From: Streptomyces gobiensis
GTDB taxonomy: Bacteria; Actinomycetota; Actinomycetes; Streptomycetales; Streptomycetaceae
NCBI RefSeq assembly: GCF_021216675.1
Contig: NZ_CP086120.1
Location: 3,222,501 to 3,286,500, forward strand
Direction of reading: 5' to 3'
Length of the DNA: 64,000 bases
Positions 17,411 to 26,783 of the stretch are shown piece after piece; the stretch's first letter is position 1; each line of letters starts with the position of its first letter. Made by a program: the position numbers and the translations under genes. The notes below the pieces were generated by a model. It saw only the letters and a program-made list of their open reading frames with translations. It did not search any database and was not told where the DNA came from.

Positions 17411-19228
17411 CTACAGGCGCTCGGGGGTGCGGATGCCCAGCAGCGCCATGCCCTGGTGCAGGGTGCGGGCCGTGAGATCGCAGAGGAAGAGACGGTTCTC
17501 GACAGCCGCCTCGCCATCGGCCTTCAGCACCGGGCAGTGCTCGTAGAAGGTCGTGTAGTGCGAGGCCAGCCCGTAGAGATAGGCGGCCAGCTTGTGCGGC
17601 TCGTAGGACTCGGCGACACCCGCCAGGGTCTCCGCGAACTCATCCAAGTGCAGGGCCAGCGCGCGCTCGGCCGGGGCCAGCTCAAGCTCCGGGTGTGCGA
17701 CCGGCTTACGGTCACCGGCCTTGCGGATGATCGACTGGATACGGGCGTAGGCGTACTGGAGGTAGACGCTGGTGTCGCCGTTGAGGGAGACCATCCGGTC
17801 CAGGTCGAAGATGTAGTCACGGGACATCGACGTGGACAGGTCCGCGTACTTCACCGCGCCGATGCCGACCTGGGCGGCGCGCTCCGCGATCTCCTCTTCG
17901 GTCAGATCCTGTGCCTTCTCCCGTACGACCGTGGCCGCCCGGTCCACCGCCTCGTCGAGCAGGTCGACCAGCCGGACCGTCTCGCCCTCCCGGGTCTTGA
18001 ACGGCTTGCCGTCCTTGCCCAGCACGGTGCCGAAGGCCAGCTGCCTGGCAGCGTCTGGGCGGCCTTCGGGCAGCCAGCCCGCGCGGCGGGCGGTCTCGAA
18101 GACCATCTTGAAGTGCAGCGCCTGGCGGGCGTCCACCACGTAGAGCAGGGTGTCGGCGTGCAGCGCGCTGACCCGGTCGCGGATCGCGGCGAGGTCGGTG
18201 GCGGCGTAGCCGAAGCCGCCGTTGGACTTCTGCACGATCAGCGGGGTCGGGCTGCCGTCGGGGCCCTTGACATCATCGAAGAAGACACACAGGGCGCCGT
18301 CGGAGCGGACCGCGACACCGGACTCCTCCAGCTCCTTCACGACCTGCGGGAGGTCGTCGTTATAGGCGCTCTCGCCGACGACGTCCTCGTCCCTGATCTC
18401 GACATCGAGCTGGTGGTAGACCGCCTGGAAGTAGATCTTCGACTCGTCGACGATCTTGTGCCAGATGTCCAGGGTCTCCTGGTCACCGGCCTGGAGCCGC
18501 ACCACCCGGTTGCGGGCGCGGGTCTTGAACTCCTCATCGGAGTCGAAGACGGCCCGGGAGGCCTTGTAGAGGCGGTTGAGTCGCGCCATGGCGGCTGCGC
18601 CGCCATAGGACACTGCGGCTGCGCCGCCATAGAGCACCGCAGCTTCGCCCTCACCGTTGGCGGTGTCCGACTCATGGTCCAGCTCATGCGGGTGCTCGAT
18701 CAGATACTGGATGAGCATGCCGAACTGGGTGCCCCAGTCGCCGATGTGATGGCGCCGGATGACCGTCTCACCACGGTGCTCCAGAATCCGCACGATGGCG
18801 TCACCGATCACGGTGGAGCGCAGATGACCGACGTGCATCTCCTTGGCGACGTTCGGCTGGGAGTAGTCGATGACGGTCCTGCCGGGCTCCTCGGCGTACG
18901 GGACTCCGAGCCGGTCGTCCGCGGCGCGGGCGGCGAGAGTGCTCAGGATCGCCTCATCGGTGACGGTGATGTTGAGGAAGCCGGGACCGGAGACCTCGAT
19001 ATCCTTGATCACCTCACCGGCCGGGAGCTGGGCCACGACCTGGGCGGCCAGCTCGCGCGGGTTGCCCTTCAGCTTCTTGGCGAGCGCCAGCATCCCATTG
19101 GCCTGGAAGTCCGCCCGGTCGCTTCGTCGCAGCAGCGGGTCCACGGCGGCGGCCTCCGGCAGCGCAGCCGAGAGGGCGTCCGAGACACGCTGATTGACCG
19201 TAGCGGCGAGGGAAGGGACCGAAGCCAT
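17411..19228 (-). CDS. argS: arginyl-tRNA synthetase
   Basis: This 605-residue class I synthetase charges tRNA-Arg. The N-terminal Add-1 domain (about 1-110) is followed by [20 protein letters not shown], whose HVGH is the HIGH signature (about 131-134). The C-terminal DALR anticodon-binding domain includes [13 protein letters not shown]. The ArgRS-typical degenerate KMSKS region appears as [14 protein letters not shown] 24-bp in-frame tandem duplication encodes two copies of an AAVxYGGA unit around residues 197-212, in the catalytic-domain region between [10 protein letters not shown] and the following helix. It is divergent from lysS, 120 nt apart. Confidence 0.96.
   Translation of the reverse strand: MASVPSLAATVNQRVSDALSAALPEAAAVDPLLRRSDRADFQANGMLALAKKLKGNPRELAAQVVAQLPAGEVIKDIEVSGPGFLNITVTDEAILSTLAARAADDRLGVPYAEEPGRTVIDYSQPNVAKEMHVGHLRSTVIGDAIVRILEHRGETVIRRHHIGDWGTQFGMLIQYLIEHPHELDHESDTANGEGEAAVLYGGAAAVSYGGAAAMARLNRLYKASRAVFDSDEEFKTRARNRVVRLQAGDQETLDIWHKIVDESKIYFQAVYHQLDVEIRDEDVVGESAYNDDLPQVVKELEESGVAVRSDGALCVFFDDVKGPDGSPTPLIVQKSNGGFGYAATDLAAIRDRVSALHADTLLYVVDARQALHFKMVFETARRAGWLPEGRPDAARQLAFGTVLGKDGKPFKTREGETVRLVDLLDEAVDRAATVVREKAQDLTEEEIAERAAQVGIGAVKYADLSTSMSRDYIFDLDRMVSLNGDTSVYLQYAYARIQSIIRKAGDRKPVAHPELELAPAERALALHLDEFAETLAGVAESYEPHKLAAYLYGLASHYTTFYEHCPVLKADGEAAVENRLFLCDLTARTLHQGMALLGIRTPERL
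18591..18638. repeat. 24-bp in-frame tandem repeat in argS
   Basis: Units GCGGCTGCGCCGCCATAGGA+CACT (18591-18614) and the same with AGCACC at the end (18615-18638) differ at three positions. In argS they encode consecutive AAV(L/S)YGGA octapeptides. A degenerate start of a third unit follows. Confidence 0.75.
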
Positions 19229-19348
19229 GGGTGGGTAGCTCTCCTGTCGATGGGTTTCCAGTCAGTATCCCACGGCGCCGCTCACCATTTTGTGTCTGGG
19301 ATAATGGGGCCGTCAGGCCCATGCGCGAGGAAGAAGGACGTAACGACC

Positions 19349-21085
19349 GTGGCTCAGAGCACTGAGACCGACTGGGTCTCCCGTTTCGCAGACGAGGTCA
19401 TTGCCGAGGCGGAGCGCCGCGCCCCCGGCAAACCCATTGTCTGTGCCTCGGGCCTGAGCCCCTCCGGCCCGATTCACCTCGGCAATCTGCGCGAGGTCAT
19501 GACCCCGCACCTCGTCGCGGACGAGATCAAGCGGCGCGGCTATGACTGTGTACACATCATCTCCTGGGACGACTACGACCGGTACCGCAAGGTCCCGGCC
19601 GGTATTGACCCGTCCTGGGCCGAGCACATCGGCAAGCCGCTGACCTCCGTACCCCCGCCGCCCGGTAGTGAGCACCCGAACTGGGCCGAGCACTTCAAGG
19701 CCGCGATGATCGAGGCGCTGGAGCAGCTGGGCGTCGAGTTCCGGGGCATCAGCCAGACCGAGCAGTACACCTCGGGGGCGTACCGGGAGCAGATCCTGCT
19801 CGCCATGCGGGAGCGGGCCCGTATCGATGCCGTCCTCGACCGGTACCGCACGAAGGACAAGGACAAGGGCAAGGCTGCTGGCGCGGGCACCGGCAAGAAG
19901 AGCCAGAAGCCGGTGGACGAGGCTGAGCTGGAGGCCGCCGAGGGCTCCGGCGCGGCGAGCGAGGACGACGGCAGCGCGGGAGGTGCGGGGTACTACCCGT
20001 ACAAGCCGTACTGCACGGTCTGTGAGAAGGATCTGACGACGGTCACCGCGTATGACGAGGCTTCGACCGAGCTGACCTATGTGTGTGAGTGCGGGCACTC
20101 CGAGACGGTGCGGCTGAGCGAGTTCAACCGCGGCAAGCTGGTCTGGAAGGTGGACTGGCCGATGCGGTGGGCGTACGAGGGCGTGGTCTTCGAGCCCTCC
20201 GGCGTGGACCACTCCTCGCCCGGATCGTCGTTTGTGGTCGGCGGTCAGATCGTCCGCGAGGTTTTCGACGCGGACCAGCCGATCGGCCCGATGTACGCGT
20301 TCGTCGGGATCAGCGGCATGGCGAAGATGTCCAGCTCCAAGGGCGGCGTGCCGACCCCGGGCGATGCGCTGGAGATCATGGAGGCGCCGCTGCTGCGCTG
20401 GCTGTACGCGCGGCGTAAGCCGAACCAGTCCTTCAAGATCGCCTTCGATCAGGAGATCCAGCGCACGTACGACGAGTGGGACGCGCTGGAGCGGAAGATC
20501 AGCGAGGGCAGGGCGCAGCCCGCGGATGTGGCCGCCTACAACCGCTCGGTGCGCACGGCGGCCGGTGAGCTGCCGAGGACGCCCCGGCCGCTGCCGTACC
20601 GGACGCTGGCCTCGGTCGCCGACGTCACGCAGGGCGCGGAGGAGCAGATCCTGCGGATTCTGAGCGAGCTGGACCCGGAGAATCCGGTCACCTCGCTGGA
20701 TGAGACCCGGCCACGGCTGAACTGTGCCGAGCGGTGGATCACCACGCAGGTTCCGGCGGACCAGCGCACCCGGGTGCGGGAGGAGCCGGACACCGAGCTG
20801 CTCGGTTCGCTCGATGAGGAGCAGCGGGAGTCGCTGCGGCTGCTGCTGGACGGGCTGGATGAGCACTGGTCGCTGGACGGGCTGACGACGCTTGTCTATG
20901 GGGTGCCGAAGGTGCAGGCCGGGCTGGCGCCCGACGCCAAGCCGACGCCGGAGCTGAAGGTTGCGCAGCGGTCGTTCTTCGCGCTGCTTTACCGGTTGCT
21001 GGTGGGGCGGGATACGGGGCCGCGGTTGCCTACGTTGCTGCTTGCGGTGGGGGCGGGGCGGGTGCGGAAGCTGTTGGGTGGGTGA
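19349..21085 (+). CDS. lysS: class I lysyl-tRNA synthetase
   Basis: The protein has 578 residues. It is the archaeal/spirochaete-type class I LysRS rather than the common class II enzyme. The HIGH-type motif is GPIHLGNLREV (about residues 36-46), and the KMSKS loop is KMSSSKGG near 330. A four-Cys zinc ribbon (CTVCEKDL ... CECGH) lies at about 220-250, after an insertion rich in Lys, Glu and Ala (about 168-205) of low complexity. GTG 19349 is chosen because a GGA-containing site precedes it; the longer upstream frame runs antisense through argS and is not coding. A GGATAAT -10-like hexamer lies at 19299-19305. Class I LysRS next to argS is the usual Streptomyces arrangement. Confidence 0.94.
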   Translation: MAQSTETDWVSRFADEVIAEAERRAPGKPIVCASGLSPSGPIHLGNLREVMTPHLVADEIKRRGYDCVHIISWDDYDRYRKVPAGIDPSWAEHIGKPLTSVPPPPGSEHPNWAEHFKAAMIEALEQLGVEFRGISQTEQYTSGAYREQILLAMRERARIDAVLDRYRTKDKDKGKAAGAGTGKKSQKPVDEAELEAAEGSGAASEDDGSAGGAGYYPYKPYCTVCEKDLTTVTAYDEASTELTYVCECGHSETVRLSEFNRGKLVWKVDWPMRWAYEGVVFEPSGVDHSSPGSSFVVGGQIVREVFDADQPIGPMYAFVGISGMAKMSSSKGGVPTPGDALEIMEAPLLRWLYARRKPNQSFKIAFDQEIQRTYDEWDALERKISEGRAQPADVAAYNRSVRTAAGELPRTPRPLPYRTLASVADVTQGAEEQILRILSELDPENPVTSLDETRPRLNCAERWITTQVPADQRTRVREEPDTELLGSLDEEQRESLRLLLDGLDEHWSLDGLTTLVYGVPKVQAGLAPDAKPTPELKVAQRSFFALLYRLLVGRDTGPRLPTLLLAVGAGRVRKLLGG

Positions 21086-21090
21086 GGGGG

Positions 21091-21214
21091 TTCTCCCCGA
21101 TCCCGCCCCTTCCCGTAACCGGGGCTTCGCCCCGGGGCCCGGTTCTTTCGGTGCGGGCCGGTGGCCGGTGTGTTGTGCCCACCCTCCGCCCATGGCGGAG
21201 ACTGCCCACAACAC
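21091..21214. repeat. composite intergenic repeat (GTTGTG family), copy 2
   Basis: It starts 6 nt after the lysS stop. The order matches copy 1: a C-rich hairpin block, a GCGGGCCGGTGGCCGG spacer, then GTTGTGCCCACC (21172) and CACAAC (21207-21212) around an inner stem. Here the inner stem is CTCCGCC/GGCGGAG instead of AGCCCC/GGGGCT. Confidence 0.8.
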
Positions 21215-21221
21215 GTGTGGG

Positions 21222-22355
21222 CTAGCCTGCTACGCCCATTTCGGCGTTGTAGCGTTCGCGGAATTCGCGTAGGTAGGGGCGGAGGTAGCCCTCGCTGAGC
21301 AGGGTGCCGTCGCTGTTGGTGACGCCGGAGCGCTCGTGCAGGACGCGGGAGAGCTGGCGGGCGCTGGGGAAGCTGCCCTGTTCCGCTATGAACGAGCGGT
21401 AGGCACCGAAGTAGACCTCGTCCCGTGCCTCCCCGTCGGGGATGCCGATGGGGTTGTCCTCGGGTGCCTGTTCAGGGGCGGCCTGGCCCAGGGCGCGGCG
21501 GCGGCCGCCGGGTCCGACGGGGACTGTGACGGGGGGTTCGGGTTGTTGCTGCGTCTGGTGCGGGATGAACGCGGGCTGGGGCTGGGGTTCGGGCTCGGGT
21601 TCGTGGACTGGTTCCGGTTCGGGTGCCGGTGTGGGTTCGGCGATGGGTGTGGGTTGTGGGCGGGGGAGGGTGATGCCTGCTGCGGCCAGTCCTGCTGGGG
21701 CGGTCTCGGCCAGGGGGATGCCGTAGCGGGCGAGCTTGAGCGGCATGAGGGCTTCGACGGGGGCTCTGCGGCGCCAGGCGCGGCCGAAGCGGGCGCGGAG
21801 GCGGGCCTGGTAGACCAGACGGTCCTGTTCGAGCCGGATGACCTCGTCGTAGCTGCGGAGTTCCCAGAGCTTCATGCGGCGCCACAGGCGGAAGGTGGAG
21901 GGGAAGGCGAGCAGCCAGCGGGAGAGCCGTACGCCCTCCATGTGTTTGTCGGCGGTGATGTCGGCGATACGGCCGATCGCGTGCCGGGCGGCTTCGACGG
22001 AGACGACGAAGAGGATGGGGATGACGGCGTGCATGCCGACGCCGAGGGGGTCGGGCCAGGCGGCGGCGCCGTTGAAGGCGATGGTGGCGGCGGTGAGCAG
22101 CCAGGCGGTCTGGCGCAGCAGCGGGAAGCCGATGCGTAGCCAGGTGAGCAGGAGATCGAGGGCGAGCAGGACGACGATTCCGGCGTCGATGCCGATGGGG
22201 AAGAACGGGGCGAAGGCCCCGAAGCCCTTACGTTCGGCCAGATCACGCACCGCGCTGTAGGACCCGGCGAAGCCGATCGCCGCGATGACCACGGCGCCCA
22301 TGATGACGACGCCGATGAGTATGCGGTGTGTGCGATTCAGTTGCGTCGCGGACAC
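21222..22355 (-). CDS. DUF2637 membrane protein with C-terminal cytoplasmic domain
   Basis: This 377-residue protein has four predicted membrane helices in its first 130 residues (LIGVVIMGAVVIAAIGFAG and three more). A basic linker follows (LWRRMKLWELRSYDE). A Pro/Glu/Gln repeat region (about 235-275) leads to a conserved C-terminal segment ending YLRPYLREFRERYNAEM. DUF2637 proteins occur on Streptomyces chromosomes and on conjugative plasmids, where related Spd proteins assist intramycelial plasmid spread. The function of this chromosomal copy is unknown. GTG 22355 is used. No plasmid transfer or integrase genes are near, so there is no sign of a mobile element here. Confidence 0.75.
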   Translation of the reverse strand: MSATQLNRTHRILIGVVIMGAVVIAAIGFAGSYSAVRDLAERKGFGAFAPFFPIGIDAGIVVLLALDLLLTWLRIGFPLLRQTAWLLTAATIAFNGAAAWPDPLGVGMHAVIPILFVVSVEAARHAIGRIADITADKHMEGVRLSRWLLAFPSTFRLWRRMKLWELRSYDEVIRLEQDRLVYQARLRARFGRAWRRRAPVEALMPLKLARYGIPLAETAPAGLAAAGITLPRPQPTPIAEPTPAPEPEPVHEPEPEPQPQPAFIPHQTQQQPEPPVTVPVGPGGRRRALGQAAPEQAPEDNPIGIPDGEARDEVYFGAYRSFIAEQGSFPSARQLSRVLHERSGVTNSDGTLLSEGYLRPYLREFRERYNAEMGVAG

Positions 22356-22414
22356 CCGCGATCCCCTCCCACCCTCGACACTGAGCGGCGCCTAGCCTGA
22401 CACATGTGTCAAGT

Positions 22415-23122
22415 TCATGCCCGGAGTGAGGCGACGGCTTCCTTGGCGGCCTTCTCCGCGCCCTTGCGGATATCAGCGGCGCTGGGTGTCTTCGCGTCCT
22501 CCAGGCCCGCGCCCGAGTAGTCGACGGTGACGACGACATTGGCGGTCCGGACCACGATCCGCTGCTCGCGGTAGTCCTGGGACTTCTTGCCGTCCTTCTT
22601 GGTGATGTCGTAGCTGATGGCGGTCGCCGTGTCGCCGACACCACTGAGCTTGGCGTCCTTGACGCTTTTGGCTTCCTTGTTGCCGGAGATCGCGGCGATC
22701 TTGTCCTGGGCGTACTCGGTGGCGCGCTTGTCGCCGCTGCCGATGGCGACATCGGAGTCGTAGCGGCGCAGGGAGACGCTCAGCTCGCGGTATTCGAAGG
22801 TGCTGAGGTCCACGCCGCTCCACAGGCAACCGCTGTAGGCGTCGGCGTCCTTGGAGCCGAGGCTCTTGCCGGATGCCGGTTTTGCCTTCGGCACGGTCTT
22901 CTTGACGGTGTCCTTGGAAACCGTCTCGCACGCGTCGGGCAGCGTGCTGAACTTCACCGGCTCCGGGCTGGGCGCGGCTTCCTTGCTGGGGCCGGCGTCC
23001 GAAGCGGAGTCGCTGTCCTTCGTACCGGAGCCGGAGCCGAAGGAGCAGCCGGCGACCAGCAGCACGGGAAGGACGGCTCCGGTGAGGGCTCGTATGGCCA
23101 GGTGCGGAGTGTTACGGGGCAT
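22415..23122 (-). CDS. DUF3558 lipoprotein
   Basis: The 235-residue protein starts at ATG 23122. It has a signal peptide ending in the lipobox VLLVAGC (Cys near residue 25). A Ser/Gly/Asp linker follows, then a DUF3558-type extracytoplasmic domain with paired Cys residues (LPDACETVSKDTVKK and AYSGCLWSG). It lies 26 nt downstream of a second DUF3558 lipoprotein gene on the same strand, so the two form a small operon. The function of the family is not known. Confidence 0.8.
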   Translation of the reverse strand: MPRNTPHLAIRALTGAVLPVLLVAGCSFGSGSGTKDSDSASDAGPSKEAAPSPEPVKFSTLPDACETVSKDTVKKTVPKAKPASGKSLGSKDADAYSGCLWSGVDLSTFEYRELSVSLRRYDSDVAIGSGDKRATEYAQDKIAAISGNKEAKSVKDAKLSGVGDTATAISYDITKKDGKKSQDYREQRIVVRTANVVVTVDYSGAGLEDAKTPSAADIRKGAEKAAKEAVASLRA

Positions 23123-23148
23123 GGTTTCTTCACTTCCAGGTATGCGGA

Positions 23149-24009
23149 TCAACTGTCGAGCCGCCCGGCCAGCTCTTTCGCGAGCTTCTGGGCCTTCTCC
23201 TGCAGCTCTTCGCTGTCGGGGAGGCGGCTCTTACCGGTGGACCACTGGTCGTACTCGACCGTGACGATGACATTGCCGGTGCGGAAGACCAGCGTGATGT
23301 CGCGGTGCACCCCGGAGTCGGCGGTGGTCAGCTCGTCATTGAGGTAGGCCGCGTCACCGATGCCCTCCAGGGGGCGGGGTGCGAGCGCCGGGCTGGAGGA
23401 GGGGGAGGCGCTGGTGCTGTCCTCGCTGGTTTCGGGGCTCTCCGCGCTGCCGGAGCTGTCGGCGCTCTCGGCGTCCTCAGCGTTCTTGGCGTCTTCAGGA
23501 TCGCCGGAGCCATCGGTTTGGGGGGAGATGTCGCCCGATGGGCTGTCGTCGGCGGTGGGGGGTGTGGCGGGAATCTCGTCCTTGAGCGCCTTGGTGTCGT
23601 AGAGCTCGGCGGCCCGGTCGTCATCGCTGACGGCCGCCTCGTAGGAGACCACGCGCTCGAAGTCGATGGTGAGGTGGCGGCTGCCCAGGCTGGTGGTGTT
23701 CTTCCAGCGGCAGCCGACCCGGCGGTCGATGTCATAGGTGACGCTGGCGTCACCTTCCAGCGTGGTGGGAGCGCTGGCGTCAGCCGCGTCCGTGAGCAGC
23801 TCCCGCAAGGTGTCCTCGGCTACCGAGCCGCAGGGCTCGGGGAGGGAGCGGTGCTTGCCGGGCTTCGCGGCGCCGGTGGAGCCGGGGGTATCGCCGGGTT
23901 TGGGGTCGCTGGTGTCACCGGCGCCGTTGGACCCGCCGGTGCAGGCAGCGAGGCCCACGGCCAGCGCTGCTACGGCTGCGGCGCCGCCCATATATGCCCT
24001 CCGCCGCAC
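23149..24009 (-). CDS. DUF3558-like lipoprotein
   Basis: GTG 24009 is chosen because GAGGAGG lies upstream at ideal spacing; the longer frame has no site. The 286-residue product has a lipobox (VGLAAC, Cys near 22). A Ser/Gly linker leads to an extracytoplasmic domain with LPEPCGSV and RVGCRWKN cysteine segments, like its downstream paralogue. It differs by an acidic Ser/Asp/Glu insertion (about 165-215). It may bind the same type of partner as the paralogue; function unknown. Confidence 0.78.
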   Translation of the reverse strand: MRRRAYMGGAAAVAALAVGLAACTGGSNGAGDTSDPKPGDTPGSTGAAKPGKHRSLPEPCGSVAEDTLRELLTDAADASAPTTLEGDASVTYDIDRRVGCRWKNTTSLGSRHLTIDFERVVSYEAAVSDDDRAAELYDTKALKDEIPATPPTADDSPSGDISPQTDGSGDPEDAKNAEDAESADSSGSAESPETSEDSTSASPSSSPALAPRPLEGIGDAAYLNDELTTADSGVHRDITLVFRTGNVIVTVEYDQWSTGKSRLPDSEELQEKAQKLAKELAGRLDS

Positions 24010-24214
24010 GGGTGGCCTCCTCTGCTCGCTCGGCTGAATCCAAGAACACCGAAAACGTGTTGCCGTCGGCTGGGGACGGCGGAACACAATGTCTACCGCA
24101 CGCACCGCGTGGGCGTCCGTTCCGCTGAGGAGTATGGGGCGCTACGTCTGCTTTTTTGCTGTTTGCTCTGTGGTGCGGTGAATCTTGGACTTCTGCAGGG
24201 GGAGCTGATCAGTC

Positions 24215-25408
24215 ATGCCGTACACCGAGGTGCCCGGGGCGCGGGTTCCGATCCGGATGTGGACCGAACCGGCCACGGTTGAGGATGTCGCGATGCGGCA
24301 GCTGCACAATGTCTCGACGCTGCCGTGGATCAAGGGGCTGGCGGTCATGCCCGATGTCCACTTCGGCAAGGGCGCGACGGTCGGTTCGGTGATCGCCATG
24401 CGGGGCGCGGTCTGCCCGGCGGCGGTGGGCGTGGACATCGGCTGCGGTATGTCGGCGGTCAAGACCTCGCTGACCGCGAACGACCTGCCCGGTGATCTGT
24501 CCCGGCTGCGCTCGGGGATAGAGGCGGCGATCCCGGTGGGGCGGGCGATGCACGATGACCCGGTGGACCCGGGGCGGCTGCATGGCTTCCCGACGCGGGG
24601 GTGGGAGGACTTCTGGTCGCGCTTCGACGGGATCGCCGATGCGGTGAAGTTCCGTCAGGGGCGGGCGGTGAAGCAGATGGGAACGCTGGGGTCCGGCAAC
24701 CACTTTGTCGAGGTGTGCACGGATTCAACGGGCGCTGTCTGGCTGATGCTGCACTCCGGTTCCCGCAACATCGGCAAGGAGCTGGCCGAGTACCACATCG
24801 GCCGGGCACAGCAGCTGTCGCACAACCAGGGCCTGGTCGACCGGGATCTGGCTGTCTTCATCGCGGACACTCCGCAGATGGCTGCCTACCAGCACGATCT
24901 GTTCTGGGCCCAGGAGTACGCCAAGAACAACCGCGCGGTCATGATGGGCCTGCTCCAGGACGTCGTCCGTAAGGAGTTCAAGAAGGCGAAGCCGCTCTTC
25001 GAGCCGGTCATCTCCTGCCACCACAACTATGTGGCCCAGGAGCGCTACGAGGGCATGGACCTGCTCGTCACCCGCAAGGGCGCGATCCGGGCGGGGTCGG
25101 GTGACTACGGCATCATCCCGGGTTCGATGGGCACTGGCTCGTACATCGTGCGGGGCCTTGGCAACCCCGCCTCCTTCAACTCCGCCTCGCACGGCGCGGG
25201 TCGGAAGATGAGCCGTAATGCCGCGAAGAAGCGCTACTCGGCGCGTGATCTGGTCGAGCAGACCCGGGGTGTGGAGTGTCGTAAGGACGCCGGTGTGGTG
25301 GATGAGATTCCGGCCGCGTACAAGCGGATTGAGCAGGTCATGGAGCAGCAGCGCGACCTGGTCGAGGTGGTCGCGAAGCTCAAGCAGGTTGTCTGTGTGA
25401 AGGGTTAG
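24215..25408 (+). CDS. rtcB: RtcB-family 3'-phosphate RNA ligase
   Basis: RtcB joins RNA ends bearing 2',3'-cyclic phosphate or 3'-phosphate to 5'-OH ends, using GTP and Mn2+. The protein has 397 residues. Metal-binding motifs are AVGVDIGCGM (about 72-81), GSGNHFVEV (about 159-167) and the two-His SCHHNYV segment. The guanylylated His lies in SASHGAGRKMSR (about 326-337). A C-terminal DEIPAAYK segment completes the GTP site. All key residues look intact. The gene stands alone with no archease gene; GGGGGAG precedes the ATG. It converges on the SDR gene 5 nt away. Confidence 0.93.
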   Translation: MPYTEVPGARVPIRMWTEPATVEDVAMRQLHNVSTLPWIKGLAVMPDVHFGKGATVGSVIAMRGAVCPAAVGVDIGCGMSAVKTSLTANDLPGDLSRLRSGIEAAIPVGRAMHDDPVDPGRLHGFPTRGWEDFWSRFDGIADAVKFRQGRAVKQMGTLGSGNHFVEVCTDSTGAVWLMLHSGSRNIGKELAEYHIGRAQQLSHNQGLVDRDLAVFIADTPQMAAYQHDLFWAQEYAKNNRAVMMGLLQDVVRKEFKKAKPLFEPVISCHHNYVAQERYEGMDLLVTRKGAIRAGSGDYGIIPGSMGTGSYIVRGLGNPASFNSASHGAGRKMSRNAAKKRYSARDLVEQTRGVECRKDAGVVDEIPAAYKRIEQVMEQQRDLVEVVAKLKQVVCVKG

Positions 25409-25413
25409 CGCGC

Positions 25414-26205
25414 TCAGCTCCCGCTGTTCCCGCTGTTCTCCCGGTGCTCGCGGTGGACCTTGCGGTTCGCCGCCTGGGCGCGTGGGCGGACGATCAGCAG
25501 GTCGACATTGACATGTGAGGGGCGGGTCACCGCCCAGGTGATGGTGTCGGCGACATCCTCGGCGGTGAGCGGGGCGGCGACGCCCTCGTAGACCGCGGCG
25601 GCCCTGTCGGCGTCGCCACGGAAGCGGGTGAGGGCGAACTCCTCGGTCTTCACCATGCCGGGGGCGATCTCGATCACGCGGATCGGTTCGCCGCACAGCT
25701 CCAGCCGGAGGGTTTCGGCGAGGGCGTGGGTGCCGTGCTTGGCGGCGACGTAGCCCCCGCCGCCCTCGTAGGTGCCGTGGCCCGCGGTGGAGGAGAGCAC
25801 CACGATCGTGCCGTCCCCCGAGGCGGTGAGTGCCGGGAGCAGGGCCTGGGTGATGTGCAGTACGCCGAGGACGTTGACCTCGTACATCGCCGACCAGTCG
25901 GCCGGGTCGCCGCCGGCGACGGTCTCGGTGCCGAAGGCGCCGCCCGCGTTGTTGACGAGGACATCGACGGAGTCATAGCGGTCCAGGGTGGCCGCGAAGG
26001 CGTCGACGGAGGCACGGTCGGTGACATCAAGGGGGTGCGCGACGGCCCGGTAGCCCTGCCGGTTCAGCTCGTCGGCGAGCGCGTCGATACGGTCCTTGCG
26101 GCGCGCGGTGAGCACCACCCGGTATCCGGCGGCGGCGAGCTGACGGGCGGTGGCGGCGCCGATCCCGCTGCTGGCGCCGGTGATGACGGCGACGGGGGTG
26201 GTCAT
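25414..26205 (-). CDS. SDR family NAD(P)-dependent oxidoreductase
   Basis: This classical short-chain dehydrogenase has 263 residues. The cofactor motif TGASSGIG is at about 9-16, the NNAG motif is in VLVNNAGGAFG, and the catalytic Tyr/Lys lie in YVAAKHGTHAL (Y-x3-K, about 152-156). The Ser is in VVLSSTAGHG. Substrate unknown; many homologues are annotated as serine or 3-hydroxy acid dehydrogenases. It is followed by the ynfA-like gene in the same direction, whose stop codon does not overlap it. Confidence 0.85.
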   Translation of the reverse strand: MTTPVAVITGASSGIGAATARQLAAAGYRVVLTARRKDRIDALADELNRQGYRAVAHPLDVTDRASVDAFAATLDRYDSVDVLVNNAGGAFGTETVAGGDPADWSAMYEVNVLGVLHITQALLPALTASGDGTIVVLSSTAGHGTYEGGGGYVAAKHGTHALAETLRLELCGEPIRVIEIAPGMVKTEEFALTRFRGDADRAAAVYEGVAAPLTAEDVADTITWAVTRPSHVNVDLLIVRPRAQAANRKVHREHRENSGNSGS

Positions 26206-26252
26206 ACGGTGCGGTGCCTTCCCTCGGGCGGATACTTCCTGCCGTACGCAGG

Positions 26253-26588
26253 CTAACGCGGCCTCGGTACGTACATGATCACGGCCACTCCGGCGAGGCA
26301 GATCAGCGCGCCCAGCACATCCCAGCGGTCCGGCCGGAAGCCGTCCATCACCATGCCCCAGGCGAGCGATCCGGCGACGAAGACACCGCCGTACGCGGCG
26401 AGGATCCGGCCGAAGTGCGGGTCGGGCTGAAAGGTGGCGACAAAACCGTAGGCGCCCAGCGCGAGCACTCCGGCGCCTATCCAGATCCAGCCACGGTGCT
26501 CACGTACGCCCTGCCAGACCAGCCACGCGCCGCCGATCTCAAAGAGCGCGGCGACGATGTAGAGGGCGATGGAGCGGGAAACGAACAT
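26253..26588 (-). CDS. YnfA (UPF0060) small membrane protein
   Basis: The ATG at 26588 gives 111 residues with four membrane helices. The family signature [20 protein letters not shown] is at the start, with [18 protein letters not shown] and [17 protein letters not shown] at the end. YnfA proteins resemble small multidrug resistance proteins, but their transport role is unsettled. An upstream in-frame ATG would add a hydrophilic stretch that homologues lack. Confidence 0.88.
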   Translation of the reverse strand: MFVSRSIALYIVAALFEIGGAWLVWQGVREHRGWIWIGAGVLALGAYGFVATFQPDPHFGRILAAYGGVFVAGSLAWGMVMDGFRPDRWDVLGALICLAGVAVIMYVPRPR

Positions 26589-26783
26589 GGGGGCAGGGTA
26601 GCCGTGCGGTTTCCCGCACCTGGCTGGCACCGACTCTCCAGCGCTACCTCACCGGGAGCCCGTGAGGGGCTGTCCCATACTGCGCCCAGCCCTGTCCCAG
26701 CTTATGAATGAGAGGAGCGGGAAGTCCTGACGGAGTAGGACATTCCGGTAGGACATTTCTGTCTGTCCCTGAGGGAGCGTGTG

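Noticed and set aside
17135-19348. Long open frame continuing upstream of lysS
   Set aside because: It runs antisense through argS; the class I LysRS family starts near GTG 19349.
21222-22355. Evidence for an integrated plasmid from the DUF2637 protein
   Set aside because: No integrase, TraB-like protein, tRNA attachment site or direct repeats are found nearby.
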